A program made the translations under genes and the position numbers. 64,000 nt of DNA, from the NCBI GenBank assembly GCA_001029295.1, contig LDXJ01000063.1, positions 124,001 to 188,000 of the forward strand, read 5' to 3'. This document shows, one piece after another, positions 34,940 through 47,718 of the stretch. This DNA comes from Peptococcaceae bacterium CEB3 (GTDB lineage Bacteria > Bacillota > Desulfitobacteriia > Desulfitobacteriales > Desulfitobacteriaceae). The stretch's first letter is position 1. Each line of letters starts with the position of its first letter. A model generated the notes under the pieces. That model was not told the origin of the DNA and made no database searches. It saw only the letters and a list, made by a program, of their open reading frames with translations.

Positions 34940-36571
34940 GTGACGTTCATCGGACCGCTGCTCATGTTTTTGGGCGGGTTGGGGCTTTTCATGTACGGTG
35001 TACAGACCACATCCGACGGATTGCAAAAATTCGCGGCCAGCCGTATGAAGAAGATCCTGGGTTTTATGACCAAACACACCTATTTGGAAGTCTTCTTCGG
35101 CATTGCGGCCACGGTGGCTTTTCAAAGCAGCACCGCGACCACGGTGCTGGTCGTCGAGTTTGTCAATGCCGGCATGATGAATTTGGCACAGGCCTTGGGG
35201 ATGGTGCTCAGCTCCGCGGTCGGTACCTCCGTAGCCCTTCAGCTTCTCGCCTTTAAGATCTTAAATATCGCCCTGGCTCTTATTTTCATCGGCGTCGTTT
35301 TCCAATTGACCAGTAAGCGCTGGCGGCATCTGGGACAGGCCTTGATCGGTTTTGGGGTTATTTATGTAGGTATGGCCAATATGTCCGCAGCCTCGACTCC
35401 TCTCTTGGGTTTTCCGCAAGTTTCTGCCCTCTTGGTTCAATTGGCGGCCTATCCCCTATTAGCGATGCTGGTCGCCCTGGTGCTCAATGTTTTGATCCAG
35501 GGCAGCGCGGCGGTCCTGGCTATCATGATGTCCATGGCGGCCCATCACCTGTTGCCCTTTGCGGCGGTTGTGCCGCTGGTCCTGGGCGCCCATGCCGGCG
35601 GCACGATTTTAACTCTCCTGTCCGGCCTCACCACGCAAAAGATGGATGCCAAACGGGTGGCCATTGCCAATACGGCTTACAAGATCGTCGGGATCCTGAT
35701 AGTTTTTCCTTTTTTGCCGCAGTTTGATCGCTTGGTGCAGTGGACGACCACGGATGTGCAGCGTCAGGTGGCCAATGCCTATTTAATTTTCGCGCTCTTC
35801 ATGCTCGTCGTTTTTTTACCTTTCAACGGTTGGATCGCCAAAGCCCTCGTCCGCTTCCTGCCGGGCAAGAAGAGAGGGGTTCCCAGCCGGGAATTTGCTT
35901 TTATTGACGAAGCTTCACTTGAATTGCCGGCGGTGGCCATTAAGCAGTCTCTGCAAGAAGTGACGGGTTTGGGGGAGCGCATAGGGGAAAATATGCTGGA
36001 CAAGCTGCCTCAAGCTTTTTTGACGGGGACTGACGAAGCGGCCAATCACATCGGACGGTTTGAGATCGACGTAGATTGGTACTACCGCCACATCACCCGC
36101 TTTTTGACGACCGTCTCTCAGAAAGGACTGGCTGATGAGCAGACCGAGCAAATCGTAAATACCCAAATCATTGTCAAAGAGTTCGAATATCTTGGGGATA
36201 CGCTGATGGCCATGGTCCAGCAGATCCATAAGATTCACCGTGAGGGCATAGATCTCAAGGAAAAGGATTGGGAAAGCATTGCCCCCCTCTACAAAAAGGT
36301 CGCGGCCAATTTTGCCCGTCTGCTCGAGGCCCTGCGCGCTTGGGATGAGGACAAAGCCGGAGACGTCATTCGGGAGCACCCGGATATTCTTCGTTTGCAA
36401 CGCTCCATACAGTTCAGCGCCCTGGCCGGTCTGCCCGCCCCCGGACCGGAAGCCGTCGGAGCCAAAGAGTTGGAAAAACTGCGCTATTTCCTGGTGGATG
36501 CCGTAAACCTGTTTTATAATGTTGACGAACACGTAGTCAATATCGCCCAGGTTATCATGGGGATCGCTTGA
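34940..36571 (+). CDS. Na/phosphate cotransporter family protein with PhoU-like tail
   Basis: A 543-residue membrane protein of the NptA/YjbB family. The PNaS repeats contain QSSTATTVLVVEFVNAGMMN near residue 60 and VLIQGSAAVLAIMM near 188, with about eight membrane segments up to residue 315. A C-terminal PhoU-like helical domain follows (residues about 340-540, HITRFLTTVSQKGL). It probably imports or exports phosphate with sodium. The frame is open from 34874, but GTG 34940 lies 7 bases from AAAGGAGG and begins VTFIGPLLMFLGGLGLFMYG, the family start. Confidence 0.9.
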   Translation: MTFIGPLLMFLGGLGLFMYGVQTTSDGLQKFAASRMKKILGFMTKHTYLEVFFGIAATVAFQSSTATTVLVVEFVNAGMMNLAQALGMVLSSAVGTSVALQLLAFKILNIALALIFIGVVFQLTSKRWRHLGQALIGFGVIYVGMANMSAASTPLLGFPQVSALLVQLAAYPLLAMLVALVLNVLIQGSAAVLAIMMSMAAHHLLPFAAVVPLVLGAHAGGTILTLLSGLTTQKMDAKRVAIANTAYKIVGILIVFPFLPQFDRLVQWTTTDVQRQVANAYLIFALFMLVVFLPFNGWIAKALVRFLPGKKRGVPSREFAFIDEASLELPAVAIKQSLQEVTGLGERIGENMLDKLPQAFLTGTDEAANHIGRFEIDVDWYYRHITRFLTTVSQKGLADEQTEQIVNTQIIVKEFEYLGDTLMAMVQQIHKIHREGIDLKEKDWESIAPLYKKVAANFARLLEALRAWDEDKAGDVIREHPDILRLQRSIQFSALAGLPAPGPEAVGAKELEKLRYFLVDAVNLFYNVDEHVVNIAQVIMGIA

Positions 36572-36616
36572 CTGTGAGGGGGCCGGGTAGAGTGACCGAA
36601 TGCGGAGGTTTGATGA

Positions 36617-38215
<1,599 letters not shown>

Positions 38216-38407
38216 AAGACCGCGCTGCCATAAAGCGGCCGAAGTTCGGAGGTTGCGGGAGACTGTGAGCAGACTCCCATGCCGCCGAGGCAGCACTATC
38301 AGGTCCAACTACCCCGACGGCAACAGACTGATTCCGCATACGCCGGACGGGGATTGCCTACGAGTGTAGGTAAATGGGTGAAGTGAAATGGAGGAGGAGG
38401 GACAAGG

Positions 38408-39340
38408 GTGGCCGCCGAACCGAATGACAATAGAGGGGGCTGCCGGGCGTGTCCTTGGGAGTGCGGCAAAGACCGGGCTCTGGGGGAGAAAGGGGTCTGC
38501 CGCGCCGCAGCCAGGCCGCGGGTGGCGCGGGCATCCCTGCACACCTGGGAAGAGCCGTGTATCAGTGGCAGCCGCGGTTCGGGAACGGTCTTTTTCTCCC
38601 ATTGCAACCTCAGCTGCGTCTTTTGCCAGAATTACAAGATCAGCCAGGAGGGATTTGGTCGGGAAGTTACGGTCGGGGAACTGGCAGACATTTTCCTGAA
38701 TCTGCAAGCTCAGGGAGCCCACAATATTAACCTTGTGAGCCCGACGCACTATCCGGAGCCGGTGAGGGAAGCCTTACTCGGTGCGAGGGCTCGGGGACTG
38801 CGGGTTCCGGTCATTTACAATACGAATGCTTATGAAAAAGCGGAAACCCTGGGCGGCCTGGAGGGGTTAATCGATGTCTACCTGCCGGATCTTAAGTATT
38901 TTTCCGATGAATACGCCCGTAGGTATTCGCGGGCGGAGGGGTATTTTGCCCGGGCTTCCCAAGCCATTTTGGAGATGTTGCGCCAAGTGGGTGTACCGCG
39001 TTTTGACGGTGACGGATTGATTCAACGGGGGCTCCTGATCCGACATCTGGTGCTTCCCGGACTCCTGGATGATTCCAAGGAGGTTCTGCGTTGGATCGCG
39101 CAGACGCTGCCCAGGGATGTCTACGTGAGCCTTATGGGCCAGTATACACCGGTTTATCAAGCTTCTCGCTACTCTGAACTCGCGCGCCATCTGACGGAGG
39201 AAGAGTATGATGAAGCGATCGATTTCTTTTTCAGTCTCGGACTGGAAAATGGCTTCGCCCAGGACTTAGATTCCGGCGATTCGGCTTATATTCCGGAGTT
39301 TGACCTGAAGGGCGTAGCCCCCGAGCAAAAAAACCGGTGA
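38408..39340 (+). CDS. Radical SAM protein, PflA-like
   Basis: A 310-residue radical SAM protein of the uncharacterised PflA-like group. The N-terminal Cys-rich block CRACPWECGKDRALGEKGVC (residues 12-31) precedes the cluster motif CNLSCVFCQNY near residue 66 with Cys in the CxxxCxxC pattern, then NINLVSPTHYPEPV near 104 and VYLPDLKYFS near 156. Homologues are common in anaerobes as stand-alone 'pyruvate formate-lyase activating enzyme related' proteins; no glycyl radical partner gene is nearby. GTG start after GGAGGAGGG. Confidence 0.88.
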   Translation: MAAEPNDNRGGCRACPWECGKDRALGEKGVCRAAARPRVARASLHTWEEPCISGSRGSGTVFFSHCNLSCVFCQNYKISQEGFGREVTVGELADIFLNLQAQGAHNINLVSPTHYPEPVREALLGARARGLRVPVIYNTNAYEKAETLGGLEGLIDVYLPDLKYFSDEYARRYSRAEGYFARASQAILEMLRQVGVPRFDGDGLIQRGLLIRHLVLPGLLDDSKEVLRWIAQTLPRDVYVSLMGQYTPVYQASRYSELARHLTEEEYDEAIDFFFSLGLENGFAQDLDSGDSAYIPEFDLKGVAPEQKNR

Positions 39341-39358
39341 GCATGAATTGAACGGGGA

Positions 39359-39387
39359 TAGACAAGCGGAAAAAAGTCGGGTATAGT
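39359..39387 (+). promoter_or_regulatory. Promoter of the pgk-tpiA-gpmI operon
   Basis: TAGACA and TATAGT separated by exactly 17 bases, each 5 of 6 to consensus. It gives a leader of about 300 bases before pgk that contains the 11-bp repeat tract. Confidence 0.65.
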
Positions 39388-39420
39388 GTGGTTGTGCGTT
39401 GATGTTCAGATTGACCGGCC

Positions 39421-39589
39421 GGTTGTTCGGGTCCTGTTCAATTGGCGTTCGATTGCTGTTCGATTGCCACTTGGTGACCGTCTGATTAACATCTGGTTAT
39501 CTTATGATTTACGAAACGATTACCGAGTGATTACCAAAATGGCACATAATTACCCAATAATTACATGTTGATCCGTTCACACGTTGATC
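39421..39589. repeat. Degenerate 11-bp direct repeat tract in the glycolytic operon leader
   Basis: Successive 11-base units with a GATTAC/GATTG core: GCGTTCGATTG, CTGTTCGATTG (39445-39466), then after a 13-base unit GTCTGATTAAC, ATCTGGTTATC, TTATGATTTAC, GAAACGATTAC, CGAGTGATTAC, CAAAATGGCAC, ATAATTACCCA, ATAATTACATG (39480-39567) and weaker copies to 39589. The spacing equals about one DNA helical turn. No hairpin, riboswitch or ORF is seen in this gap (39341-39695). Confidence 0.7.
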
Positions 39590-39695
39590 TACCTTCGCGC
39601 CTTAAGGCCGGAGGGCACTGTTTTTGCCGCGGGGAATAAGCGGTGGGAAAAGAGGTAAACTAAGGAAATCAGGGAATGGAGGGTCGGAAAAAGTC

Positions 39696-40883
39696 ATGGA
39701 GAAAATGAGTGTCAGGGATGCAGACGTCAAGGGCAAACGCGTACTGGTGCGGGTGGATTTTAACGTCCCTTTGTCCGAGCAAGGCCAAATCACGGACGAT
39801 ACGAGGATTCGGGCGGCCTTGCCTACTATTCGCTATCTAGTGCAGCAAGGGGCCAAAGTCATTCTCGCTTCCCATTTTGGCCGTCCTAAAGGGCAGCGTA
39901 ACTTAAAATACTCCCTCAAGCCGGTGGCTCAACGTTTGGGAGAGCTGTTGGGGCATCCCGTTCCCCTGGCGGCGGACTGCGTCGGGAAGGAAGTGCGGGA
40001 CGCCGTGGCCAAACTGCAGTCCGGTGAGGTTCTTTTATTGGAAAACGTCCGTTTCCACCCGGAAGAGGAGAAAAACGACCCCGCCTTTGCCCGGGAATTG
40101 GCAAGTCTGGCGGACCTGTACGTCAATGACGCTTTTGGAACCGCCCACAGAGCCCACGCCTCCACGGAAGGAGTTGCCCATTACATACCCGGAGTCGCTG
40201 GCTTTCTCATGCAAAAAGAGGTTGAAGTCATGGGGAAAGCCCTGGAGGCGCCGGAACGCCCCTTTATGGCTATCATCGGCGGAGCGAAGGTCAGCGATAA
40301 GATCGGCGTGATCGAGAACCTTCTGGCAAAAGTGGATGTATTGATTATCGGCGGGGGCATGGCCAACACGTTCTTGCGGGCCGAAGGGTATGCCGTAGGA
40401 AAGTCTTTGTTGGAAGAGGACAAGGTCCCCTTGGCGCAGGATCTAATGGCGAAAGCCAAGGCCAAAGGGGTGAGTCTTGAACTTCCCACCGATGTGGTGG
40501 TGGCCCCCGGACTGGATGCGGGAGTGACCCCGCGCGTGGTTCCAGTGAGCCAAATTCCGGAGCAAGAGATGGTTCTGGACATCGGACCGGAGAGTGCGGA
40601 GAGATTTGCCTCCCGGGTGGCGCAAGCGAAAACCCTGGTCTGGAACGGTCCCCTCGGGGTGTTCGAAAATCCGCTCTTCGCCAAAGGGACAGAGCGGATG
40701 GCTCAGGCGGTCGCGGAAAGTCCGGCTCTGAGCATCGTGGGTGGAGGGGATTCGGTCGCCGCCGTGGGAAAAATGGGTGTGGCCGACCGAATCACGCACA
40801 TCTCTACAGGCGGCGGGGCTTCTCTCGAATTTCTGGAAGGGAAAACTCTGCCGGGTGTCGCCGCTCTGAAAGACAGGGCTTGA
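39696..40883 (+). CDS. pgk: Phosphoglycerate kinase
   Basis: Pgk makes ATP from 1,3-bisphosphoglycerate. The 395-residue protein has the signature [17 protein letters not shown] near residue 13, SHFGRPKG near 57, [13 protein letters not shown] near 148 and the C-terminal nucleotide loop [15 protein letters not shown] near 347. An ATG at 39705 is an alternative start, since GGAG lies between the two. It heads a run of lower glycolysis genes, but the usual gap gene is not upstream. Confidence 0.96.
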   Translation: MEKMSVRDADVKGKRVLVRVDFNVPLSEQGQITDDTRIRAALPTIRYLVQQGAKVILASHFGRPKGQRNLKYSLKPVAQRLGELLGHPVPLAADCVGKEVRDAVAKLQSGEVLLLENVRFHPEEEKNDPAFARELASLADLYVNDAFGTAHRAHASTEGVAHYIPGVAGFLMQKEVEVMGKALEAPERPFMAIIGGAKVSDKIGVIENLLAKVDVLIIGGGMANTFLRAEGYAVGKSLLEEDKVPLAQDLMAKAKAKGVSLELPTDVVVAPGLDAGVTPRVVPVSQIPEQEMVLDIGPESAERFASRVAQAKTLVWNGPLGVFENPLFAKGTERMAQAVAESPALSIVGGGDSVAAVGKMGVADRITHISTGGGASLEFLEGKTLPGVAALKDRA

Positions 40884-40966
40884 GATAACATCCGGAGTAC
40901 GGGGAGATTGGCAGGATCTATTGCGGGTGCCAGTGGGGAGAGAGAATCGGAAAGGAGTGACGGACT

Positions 40967-41728
40967 ATGCCGGAGAGACGGCGAATCATTGCCGGTAACT
41001 GGAAGATGCATAAAACCGTGGCGGAAGCTCGCTATTACGCGGGAGAGTTTTTGGAGCGCGTGGGAGGACTGGCCAGCCCGGAGATCGTGCTGTGTGCGCC
41101 TTTCACAGTTCTGGCCGCGCTTCAAGATGAACTGGAAGAAAGTGTGGTTCATTTGGGGGCCCAAAACATGTCCTGGGCCGCGGAGGGTGCCTACACGGGA
41201 GAGATTTCGGCGCGCATGCTGAAGGAACTTGCGTGCACGTACGTGATTTTGGGGCATTCTGAGCGCAGGGAACTCATGCACGAGACCGACGGAGAAATTG
41301 CGCGCAAAGTGAAGGCCGCTCTGGAGGCCGGGCTTATCCCCATCCTCTGTGTGGGGGAAAATCTGCGGCAGCGCGAGGAAGGCAGGGCTTCCGATGTCGT
41401 GCGCGGTCAGGTGGAGCAGGACCTGGCGGGTTTGGGGGAAGAAGAACTGCGGCGGATCGTGATTGCCTATGAGCCCATCTGGGCCATCGGTACCGGAAAA
41501 ACGGCTTCGAGTCAGGACGCTCAGGAGATGTGTGCGGACATCCGCTGGACCGTCGCTCAGATGAGCGGTTCGGCCGCCGCCGGGATGCCCGTCCTGTACG
41601 GCGGAAGTGTCAAACCGGCAAATATCGGCGAACTGATGCGGGAACCGGACATAGACGGGGCCTTGGTCGGCGGGGCGAGCCTTGATCCCGTGGGTTTTGC
41701 GGCCTTGGTGGAAAACGCGGGCGGTTAA
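40967..41728 (+). CDS. tpiA: Triosephosphate isomerase
   Basis: TpiA interconverts dihydroxyacetone phosphate and glyceraldehyde 3-phosphate. The 253-residue TIM barrel has the substrate Lys in AGNWKMHKT near residue 12, catalytic His in LGHSERREL near 96 and catalytic Glu in VIAYEPIWAIGTGKTAS near 167, with GGSVKPANI for the phosphate. AAAGGAG precedes the ATG; 83 bases separate it from pgk with no terminator. Confidence 0.97.
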   Translation: MPERRRIIAGNWKMHKTVAEARYYAGEFLERVGGLASPEIVLCAPFTVLAALQDELEESVVHLGAQNMSWAAEGAYTGEISARMLKELACTYVILGHSERRELMHETDGEIARKVKAALEAGLIPILCVGENLRQREEGRASDVVRGQVEQDLAGLGEEELRRIVIAYEPIWAIGTGKTASSQDAQEMCADIRWTVAQMSGSAAAGMPVLYGGSVKPANIGELMREPDIDGALVGGASLDPVGFAALVENAGG

Positions 41729-41770
41729 ATATAAGATGAGGCGGAACGGAAATCCGGAGGTGAATGCTTA

Positions 41771-43348
41771 ATGACGAACGTAGATCCTTCCGCCGGTGGG
41801 GTCGGTTCCCGGGGGTCAAAGCCCCTTCTTCTCATGATTCTGGACGGTTGGGGCTACAGTGCCGAGAGTCGGGGCAATGCCGTAGCTCAAGCCAAGATAC
41901 CCAATTTCCGCAGGCTGGAGGAGAACTACCCGCGAACCCTTCTCGCCGCTTCCGGAACCGCGGTCGGGCTGCCGGCCGGACAGATGGGAAACTCAGAAGT
42001 TGGGCATCTGAACATAGGGGCCGGGCGGGTGGTTTATCAGGAATTGACCCGCATTTTTAAAGCCATCGCCGAGAGTCAACTGCCTGAAAATCCGGTGCTT
42101 CGCGAGGCTATGCAGCAGGCAAAGGCTTCCGGGAGGGCTCTGCATCTCATGGGCCTAGTATCCGATGGAGGGGTGCATTCCCATATTGAACATTTATTTG
42201 CTCTGCTGGACATGGCCAAGGGGTTGGGGTTAAATGAGGTATATATCCACGCCTTCCTGGACGGGCGGGACGTGCTGCCTCAGAGCGCCAAAAATTACCT
42301 GGGACCGCTGGAAAATAAACTTCGTCAACTGGGCCTTGGCAAGATCGCCAGCGTCAGTGGGCGCTACTATACCATGGATCGTGACCACCGCTGGGAAAGG
42401 GTGGAGAAGGGTTACCGGGCCCTCGTTTCCGGCGTAGGCGAAACGGCCGCCGGGGCTCTGGCCGCGGTGGACAAGTCTTACGACAAGCGGGTAACAGATG
42501 AATTCGTCGAGCCCACGGTTATCCTGAATGAACAGGGCGATCCGGTCGGGAGAGTGAAAGAAGGAGACAGTGTCATCTTCTTCAATTTCCGGGCGGATCG
42601 GGCCCGTGAGATTACCCGGGCTTTCGTGGACGAAATCTTCAACGGCTTCGATCGGGGCGCACACCCCCGGGTGCGCTACGTCTGTTTGACGGAATATGAT
42701 GTGACGATTCAGGCACCGGTGGCGTTTCCGCCCCAGAACCTGGAGAAAACCTTGGGTGAGGTACTTTCCCGGGAAGGACTGAAGCAACTGCGCATTGCGG
42801 AAACGGAGAAGTATGCTCATGTCACTTTCTTTTTTAACGGCGGCGTTGAGGAGCCAATGCCGGGAGAGGAGCGCTGCCTCATCCCGTCTCCAAAAGTCCC
42901 CACCTATAACCTGCAGCCGGAAATGAGCGCTCCGGAGGTGACCCGGCAACTCATCGGAAGGCTGGAGGAAAATTCGTATGACGTCATCATTTTGAACTTC
43001 GCCAATCCGGATATGGTCGGGCACACGGGTGTCTTTGAAGCCACGATTCAGGCGCTGGAAGCCGTGGATGGTTGCATTGGGGATATTGAGGAAGTTGTCC
43101 GCCGACTGGGGGGAACTCTCTTGATTACGGCTGATCACGGGAATGCGGAAGCCAAGATTGACCTGGAAACGGGAATGCCGTTGACCGCGCACACGACAAA
43201 CCCGGTGCCGTTTATTCTGGTGGATGAACGCTATCGGGGCCGTTCCCTGCGCGAAGGCGGGGCTTTGTGCGATATCGCCCCCACGCTTCTGGAACTGCTC
43301 CACATTCCGCAGCCCTCCGAGATGACCGGCAAATCGCTGCTCGCTTAA
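41771..43348 (+). CDS. gpmI: 2,3-bisphosphoglycerate-independent phosphoglycerate mutase
   Basis: The 525-residue manganese-dependent mutase converts 3-phosphoglycerate to 2-phosphoglycerate. Metal ligands are visible in LMILDGWGY near residue 22 and TADHGNAEA near 456, and the catalytic Ser in [15 protein letters not shown] near 74. [10 protein letters not shown]-like ([12 protein letters not shown]) and [11 protein letters not shown] are also present. A few extra residues ([17 protein letters not shown]) precede the conserved core. GGAGGTG is 9 bases upstream. Part of the pgk operon. Confidence 0.97.
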   Translation: MTNVDPSAGGVGSRGSKPLLLMILDGWGYSAESRGNAVAQAKIPNFRRLEENYPRTLLAASGTAVGLPAGQMGNSEVGHLNIGAGRVVYQELTRIFKAIAESQLPENPVLREAMQQAKASGRALHLMGLVSDGGVHSHIEHLFALLDMAKGLGLNEVYIHAFLDGRDVLPQSAKNYLGPLENKLRQLGLGKIASVSGRYYTMDRDHRWERVEKGYRALVSGVGETAAGALAAVDKSYDKRVTDEFVEPTVILNEQGDPVGRVKEGDSVIFFNFRADRAREITRAFVDEIFNGFDRGAHPRVRYVCLTEYDVTIQAPVAFPPQNLEKTLGEVLSREGLKQLRIAETEKYAHVTFFFNGGVEEPMPGEERCLIPSPKVPTYNLQPEMSAPEVTRQLIGRLEENSYDVIILNFANPDMVGHTGVFEATIQALEAVDGCIGDIEEVVRRLGGTLLITADHGNAEAKIDLETGMPLTAHTTNPVPFILVDERYRGRSLREGGALCDIAPTLLELLHIPQPSEMTGKSLLA

Positions 43349-44956
<1,608 letters not shown>

Positions 44957-44982
44957 AGCGCTGGAGCGACGGCCGACCGGCC

Positions 44983-45011
44983 TTGAGTTTTGGCCCCGCT
45001 TATGCTAAAAT
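44983..45011 (+). promoter_or_regulatory. Promoter of secG
   Basis: TTGAGT and TAAAAT with a 17-base spacer, just after eno. The small inverted pair GGCC-GAC-CGGCC at 44971-44982 lies directly before it and has only a short T-run. Confidence 0.65.
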
Positions 45012-45066
45012 AGCCGTATTGTACCATGCGGACTAAGGGCTTATGTTGAGGAGGTGAGATTTAAAC

Positions 45067-45294
45067 TTGCTAAAAGGTATTTTGATCGTAATCCTTCTCC
45101 TGAGCTCTATCGGTTTGATTGCCACGATTCTGTTGCAATCCGGACGAAGCGCCGGACTCTCGGGTGCCATTTCCGGTGCCGGCGAGGCGTTTTTTGGCAA
45201 GAAGAAAGGCATGGATGAATTGTTCGGGAAGTTGAGCGTCGGGTTTGCGGCCGTGTTTTTGCTGAGTTCGCTGGCGGTGTCTTTTCTGAAATAA
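45067..45294 (+). CDS. secG: Preprotein translocase subunit SecG
   Basis: A 75-residue SecG with two membrane helices (residues about 3-20 and 54-74) and the conserved loop LLQSGRSAGLSGAISGAGEAFFG. It assists SecYE-SecA translocation. The TTG start is 9 bases after a perfect GGAGGTGA. The eno-secG order is typical of Firmicutes. Confidence 0.95.
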   Translation: MLKGILIVILLLSSIGLIATILLQSGRSAGLSGAISGAGEAFFGKKKGMDELFGKLSVGFAAVFLLSSLAVSFLK

Positions 45295-45367
45295 AGTTGG
45301 CGCCCCGTTTCCTCGGTCAAGGATCGGGTGGGGTAGAGCTAGCGGATAGAACGGCTTGGAGAAAATG

Positions 45368-45394
45368 AGGGCACCTGTAAAAAGGTGCCCTTCA
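45368..45394 (+). terminator. Terminator after secG
   Basis: AGGGCACCT (45368-45376) pairs with AGGTGCCCTT (45383-45392) around GTAAAA. The rest of the 290-base gap to 45588 holds no feature I recognise. Confidence 0.75.
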
Positions 45395-45587
45395 GTCGCA
45401 TCACACTTCCCGTCTACTCCTTATGTTTCCCAATCCGGCTCAAAAGATTGACTGGGGAATGTTGAGGGTACCAAGCTGCTATGTGGGTCTGCCGGAAACA
45501 TCTCGGCGGAAACGATGGGCTTGAGCCTTAAGAGAGGGGGGAGGGGCCTTTCTCCCCTGACTTAAATCGGGAAGGATTCGGGCCCCG

Positions 45588-46343
45588 ATGATTATGAAGC
45601 CGGAGCCGCGTTTGGTGGAGGCCTTTTACCACGAAGGGAACGATGATTTAGGTTGTCTTTTGCTGCACGGGTTCACCGGTTCTCCTTCAGAAATGCGCTT
45701 TTTGGGGGAGAAGTTGGCCGCTCACGACTGGACGGTTTACGGCTTACTGCTGTCAGGGCACGGGACTACCCCGGAGGACATGGTTCGGACCGGATGGAAA
45801 GACTGGGCCCGGGATGCCGAAGCGGGCGTGATGGGCCTGCGGCGGCATTGTCGGCGGGTGGCGGCCATAGGGTTGTCCATGGGCGGGCTTTTATCTCTTT
45901 ACTTGGCGGAGAAGGGTTTGGTTGACGCGGTCATATCCATGAATACCCCCATGGTTCTGCAGGATTGGCGCGCACGCTTGGCCGGCTTAGCCAAGCCCTT
46001 TGTCCGGTATGTGGAAAAGGCGGAAGCCTCGGGCGGGACGACGGCGGAGAGGTTTGCCTATGAGAGGATTCCCCTGCGACCGCTGGACTCGTTGAACAAG
46101 GCTTTGCCCGGGGTGCGGCGGAATTTGGGGCAAGTGCGCTGCCCGGTTCTGGTCATGCAGAGCAGGAGGGACAAAACTGTTTCACCGCGAAGTGCTGACA
46201 TTCTGTGGCGCGGACTGTCCGGAGCCCGGACCGAACTGATTTTTTGGGAAAATTCCGGCCATATATTGACGCTCGGTCCCGAACGGGAAGCGGTTGCCTC
46301 AGAAACGGCCCGTTTTCTGAAGAACGAGCTGGAGGAGGGCTGA
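45588..46343 (+). CDS. Alpha/beta hydrolase, carboxylesterase Est type
   Basis: A 251-residue carboxylesterase related to the secG-linked Est of Bacillus and Geobacillus. The oxyanion loop is LLHGFTGSPSEMRFLGEKLA near residue 24, the nucleophile Ser in AIGLSMGGLLSLYL near 103, the acid Asp in SRRDKTVSPRSAD near 205 and the His in WENSGHILTLGPE near 234. It hydrolyses short-chain esters; the natural substrate is unknown. ATG 45588 follows GGGAAGGATT at a distance; ATG 45594 is also possible. Confidence 0.9.
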   Translation: MIMKPEPRLVEAFYHEGNDDLGCLLLHGFTGSPSEMRFLGEKLAAHDWTVYGLLLSGHGTTPEDMVRTGWKDWARDAEAGVMGLRRHCRRVAAIGLSMGGLLSLYLAEKGLVDAVISMNTPMVLQDWRARLAGLAKPFVRYVEKAEASGGTTAERFAYERIPLRPLDSLNKALPGVRRNLGQVRCPVLVMQSRRDKTVSPRSADILWRGLSGARTELIFWENSGHILTLGPEREAVASETARFLKNELEEG

Positions 46344-46428
46344 GTCGCCCGTTGCCCGGGTGAGGGCAGAGAAGTTCCGGGCGGAGAGAAGAGAAATCTG
46401 CCCGTTACGGAAAGGGGTTTAGAGGACG

Positions 46429-46983
46429 ATGTTAAGCAGGAATGAATCTTACGAAGAACTGCAAAAATATGTACAGAACCCGAATTTACTTAAGCATATG
46501 CTCTCGACCGAGGCGGTCATGCTGAGCCTGGCCGGACATTTTGGCGAAGATCCGGAGGTGTGGGGTCTGGCCGGCCTGCTCCATGACATTGATTATGAAG
46601 AGACGAAAGATCAGCCGGAGATGCACGGGCTGAAGGGTGCCGAGGTTTTGACCGAGCTCGGTTTTCCGGAAGAGATGACACGGGCGGTCAAGGCGCATAA
46701 CGAACGGTTGGGGGTTGCCCGCGAATCTCTCCTGGACAAAGCTCTCTATGCCACCGACCCTCTCACCGGCCTCATCGTGGCCGGAGCGCTCATCCGTCCG
46801 GAGAAGAAGCTGGCTGCCATTGACGTGCCGTTCTTGCGTAAGCGCTTTGACGAAAAATCTTTTGCCCGCGGCGCCAGGAGAGAGCAGATTTTGGCCTGCG
46901 ACGAATTGGGCTTGACCCTGGAGGAGTTCTTGGCTTTGGGTCTGGAGGCCATGCAAGGAATTTCCGAGGAATTGGGACTCTAG
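46429..46983 (+). CDS. HD-domain (HDIG-type) hydrolase
   Basis: A 184-residue HD-superfamily protein. The metal ligands are visible in LKHMLSTEAVMLSLAGHFG, GLLHDIDYEE near residue 51 and MHGLKGAEVLTELG near 65, followed by KAHNER and an Asp in ALYATDPLTGLIVAG near 108. This set is typical of predicted HDIG phosphohydrolases of unknown substrate. It occupies the place between est and smpB where rnr (RNase R) usually lies. The following 209-base gap shows no gene. Confidence 0.85.
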   Translation: MLSRNESYEELQKYVQNPNLLKHMLSTEAVMLSLAGHFGEDPEVWGLAGLLHDIDYEETKDQPEMHGLKGAEVLTELGFPEEMTRAVKAHNERLGVARESLLDKALYATDPLTGLIVAGALIRPEKKLAAIDVPFLRKRFDEKSFARGARREQILACDELGLTLEEFLALGLEAMQGISEELGL

Positions 46984-47192
46984 GGTTGTGCGGGTCGGGG
47001 GCAAGCAGAGGCCTTAAGCGGAGGAAGATGGGGTGCCTGAAGACTGATCCAGAGGCTCCGGCCTCAGGATGGTTAAGCCGGGCGGGTGGCACTCGGGCAG
47101 TACTGGGGGAAGACTGAGCGGGGTTCTGAGGCGAGGGCGGGACGAGGAATACAGGTTTCTGATGGTGAGAACGAAGAATAGAGGTTTGTGAT

Positions 47193-47660
47193 ATGGCTGA
47201 CGGGATAAAAATTGTTGCCGAAAACCGCAAAGCGTTTCACGACTACTTTGTGGAAGAACGTTTGGAGGCGGGGATCATCCTGACTGGAACGGAGATTAAG
47301 TCCATTCGTAACGGACGGGTGAATTTGCGAGACAGCTACGCGCGCATCGATAACGGGGAAGTGTGGCTTTATCAGATGCATGTCAGTCCGTATGAACAGG
47401 GCAACCGCTTCAATCACGATCCTCTGCGCAAGCGCAAGCTCCTGCTCAACCGTTCGGAGATTACCAAGCTTTTCGCCCGTCTGCAACTCCAAGGCTTGAC
47501 GCTCATTCCCTTGAAGGTCTATCTGAAGAAAGGAATGGCCAAGGTTGAACTTGGCGTCGGGCGCGGGAAGAAAAACTATGACAAGCGCCAGGATATTGCG
47601 GAGCGCGATGCCAAGAGGGAGATCGAACGGAATCTGCGGGGCAGAAACCGCTATTCGTAA
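47193..47660 (+). CDS. smpB: SsrA-binding protein SmpB
   Basis: SmpB binds tmRNA and delivers it to stalled ribosomes. The 155-residue protein shows [28 protein letters not shown] from residue 9 (OB fold start), NFNHDP-like [16 protein letters not shown] and the C-terminal tail [22 protein letters not shown] that enters the decoding site. The ssrA gene lies 9.4 kb further on, in the opposite orientation, beyond the accessory region. Confidence 0.97.
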   Translation: MADGIKIVAENRKAFHDYFVEERLEAGIILTGTEIKSIRNGRVNLRDSYARIDNGEVWLYQMHVSPYEQGNRFNHDPLRKRKLLLNRSEITKLFARLQLQGLTLIPLKVYLKKGMAKVELGVGRGKKNYDKRQDIAERDAKREIERNLRGRNRYS

Positions 47661-47718
47661 GGCGATTTCCGCCGAGGCGTTAAGCCTTTCGATCTGTAAT
47701 TGCCTATAAGTCCCTGCC

